Source: Litorimonas sp964490745 | Lineage (GTDB): Bacteria; Pseudomonadota; Alphaproteobacteria; Caulobacterales; Maricaulaceae | Direction of reading: 5' to 3' | Assembly: GCA_964490745.1 (NCBI GenBank) | Contig: CAZBDT010000132.1 | Span: 1 to 6,331 of the forward strand | DNA: 6,331 nt | Shown: piece after piece, positions 4,836 to 6,331 of the stretch | Position numbering within the stretch: the first letter of the stretch is position 1 | Layout: each line of letters begins with the position of its first letter | Made by a program: the position numbers and the translations under genes | Notes under the pieces: generated by a model | The model's input: the letters and a program-made list of their open reading frames with translations, nothing else | Database searches by the model: none | Told to the model about the DNA's origin: nothing

Positions 4836-6331
4836 GCGTTTTGCTCCAAAATATCGTAAGCGGGAATTGTAAGGAAGTCCGGCAGGGTGTTCCCTGTCGC
4901 GGTTTGTGTGAAGATTTCGGCGGCTTCCGGGAAACGAGCCGCATCAAATTCATCACCGAGTTCAGATTTCAGTTCGGCCATTTCTTCATTGAAAAGACGC
5001 TCATAGAGACGGTGTGTCAGAGTCTCTTTAAACCCGCCTTCCATCTCGACGCTCGCGCCGTGACGCAGCCATTGCCAGATTTGCGCGCGGGAGATTTCGG
5101 CTGTGGCCGCATCTTCCATGAGGTTGTGGATCGGCACAGCCCCGCGCCCGCAGAGCCAAGCTGCGATGTAACGGATGCCAACATTGATGTTTGTTCGCAC
5201 ACCGGCTTCGGTAACGGTTCCGGTATGTGGGACGATCATCGCCGCATCAGAGATATTCCGAGATTGACGTTTTTTATGTATTTGGTGACGAGACGGCATA
5301 ACCTCGTCAAAGACTTCAGTTGCAACTGGAACAAGCGCCGGATGGGCCACCCAGGTGCCGTCATGGCCTAGCTTGGCTTCGCGTAACTTATCCTGACGCA
5401 CTTTTTCAAAGGCGGCTTGATTTGAGGCTTCATCATTTTTGACAGGAATCTGCGCTGCCATACCGCCCATGGCATGGGCGCGACGACGGTGACAAACCTG
5501 CACCAAACGCTCGGCATAGGCAGAGAGAAAGGCGCGATCCATCCCGACCTGAGCGCGGTCCGGCAGCACATACTCAGGATGCGCCCGCAGCGTTTTAATA
5601 TAGCTAAAGATATAGTCCCAACGACCGCAATTCAGCCCTGTGATGTGGTTTTTCAGAACATAAAGGATCTCTTCCATTTGGAAGGCCGCAGGAAGCGTTT
5701 CGATCAAAACAGTCGCCTTGATCGTGCCGTTGGGGATATCAAGCATAGCCTGGGCGTAGTTAAACACATCATTCCACAGACGCGCTTCGCGGTAATTTTC
5801 GATCTTCGGCAGGTAGAAGAACGGTCCTTTTCCGCTCTCGGCCAAAGCTTTACCATTGTGGAAAATATGCAGACCAAAATCGCAGAGGCTGGCGCTCATG
5901 GGTTGACCGTCAACCGTGATATGGCGCTCTTCCAAATGCCAACCCCGCGGACGGACGAGCATCGTCGCGATCTCTTTATTGAGGCTATAGGTCTTTTTCT
6001 CCGTTGTGAGCGACAGAGTGTCCCGCGCAAAATCACACATATTTTGCTGCCCGGACATCATATTGTCGAAGGTCGGGGATGAGGCATCTTCAAAATCCGC
6101 CATGAACATTTTCGCACCGGAATTCAGCGCATTAATCATCATCTTACGGTCGACCGGACCCGTAATTTCAACGCGGCGATCTGAGAGCGCTTTAGGACAC
6201 GGTGCAACTTCCCAGTTGGAATTACGAACATGCCGCGTCTCCGGTGGCTGGCACGGCAGTTCGCCATCATCGAATCGGGCTTGTTGGAGCTCTCGGTCAG
6301 AGAGCAGCGTTTTACGCTGGGGGCCAAAGCG
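4832..6331 (-). CDS. aceB: Malate synthase A, N-terminus cut by the window edge
   Basis: Malate synthase condenses glyoxylate with acetyl-CoA to malate and CoA, the second step of the glyoxylate bypass. The frame is open from the window edge for exactly 500 codons including the stop. By comparison with E. coli AceB (533 residues) about 38 N-terminal residues are missing. The visible start FGPQRKTLLSDR aligns with FTPQRNKLLAAR of the E. coli enzyme. In visible-residue numbering, VRPRGWHL carries the catalytic arginine (R129) and LIETLPAAFQMEEI holds the metal-binding glutamate (E211). The family signature KNHITGLNCGRWDYIF at 227-242 contains the metal aspartate (D239). LMEDAATAEIS near 404-414 carries the catalytic-base aspartate (D407). 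It has the short A-type layout, without the long insert of malate synthase G. An internal ATG at 6140-6142 is not the start, because conserved sequence continues upstream of it. The promoter lies outside the window. Confidence 0.96.
   Translation of the reverse strand, partial: RFGPQRKTLLSDRELQQARFDDGELPCQPPETRHVRNSNWEVAPCPKALSDRRVEITGPVDRKMMINALNSGAKMFMADFEDASSPTFDNMMSGQQNMCDFARDTLSLTTEKKTYSLNKEIATMLVRPRGWHLEERHITVDGQPMSASLCDFGLHIFHNGKALAESGKGPFFYLPKIENYREARLWNDVFNYAQAMLDIPNGTIKATVLIETLPAAFQMEEILYVLKNHITGLNCGRWDYIFSYIKTLRAHPEYVLPDRAQVGMDRAFLSAYAERLVQVCHRRRAHAMGGMAAQIPVKNDEASNQAAFEKVRQDKLREAKLGHDGTWVAHPALVPVATEVFDEVMPSRHQIHKKRQSRNISDAAMIVPHTGTVTEAGVRTNINVGIRYIAAWLCGRGAVPIHNLMEDAATAEISRAQIWQWLRHGASVEMEGGFKETLTHRLYERLFNEEMAELKSELGDEFDAARFPEAAEIFTQTATGNTLPDFLTIPAYDILEQNA

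Noticed and set aside
6139..6327. Minus-strand open frame at the right edge, and the internal ATG at 6140-6142 as a malate synthase start
   Set aside because: The conserved malate synthase frame continues to the window edge (ITGPVDRK and earlier). The other frame is only a shadow.

Overview
The window reads like part of an alphaproteobacterial chromosome of moderate GC. A marine Hyphomonadaceae/Maricaulales-type organism would fit the protein sequences, but this is inference from general resemblance. All recognisable genes run on the minus strand, so they are described here from the right end of the window to the left.

Right part (3249-6331), core metabolism. A malate synthase A gene (aceB, N-terminus cut by the window edge) overlaps a long-type isocitrate lyase gene (aceA) by four bases (ATGA). 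The pair forms the glyoxylate bypass: isocitrate lyase makes glyoxylate and succinate, and malate synthase condenses glyoxylate with acetyl-CoA. A hairpin followed by five T's at about 3158-3196 closes this operon.

Middle (1916-3106). An intact single-component FAD-dependent aromatic-ring-type monooxygenase (salicylate/3-hydroxybenzoate hydroxylase-like) stands alone, with no visible pathway partners.

Gene-poor stretch (1286-1915). No convincing intact gene is present. It holds a protein-like open fragment of about 52 codons, a short direct repeat, and a cluster of closely spaced inverted repeats. Three of these are perfect, with 10, 9 and 12 bp arms within 87 bp.

Left part (1-1285), a rearranged formaldehyde-detoxification locus. 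The first 17 codons of a class III alcohol dehydrogenase (adhC/frmA) are fused in frame to its last ten or so codons (1190-1285). A type II VapBC (FitAB-like) toxin-antitoxin pair follows, with its own palindromic operator/promoter. Then comes a second, divergent 3' end of a class III alcohol dehydrogenase (388-522), beginning straight after the vapC stop. An AT-rich three-helix membrane protein (32-388) and the first codons of a probable VOC/glyoxalase-family gene (1-31) follow. VOC genes commonly neighbour adhC in Proteobacteria, which fits the idea that this was once adhC-VOC. The most interesting point is that vapBC sits between two different adhC 3' ends. This is what insertion of an element at the 3' end of adhC, with later deletion of the adhC body, would leave behind.
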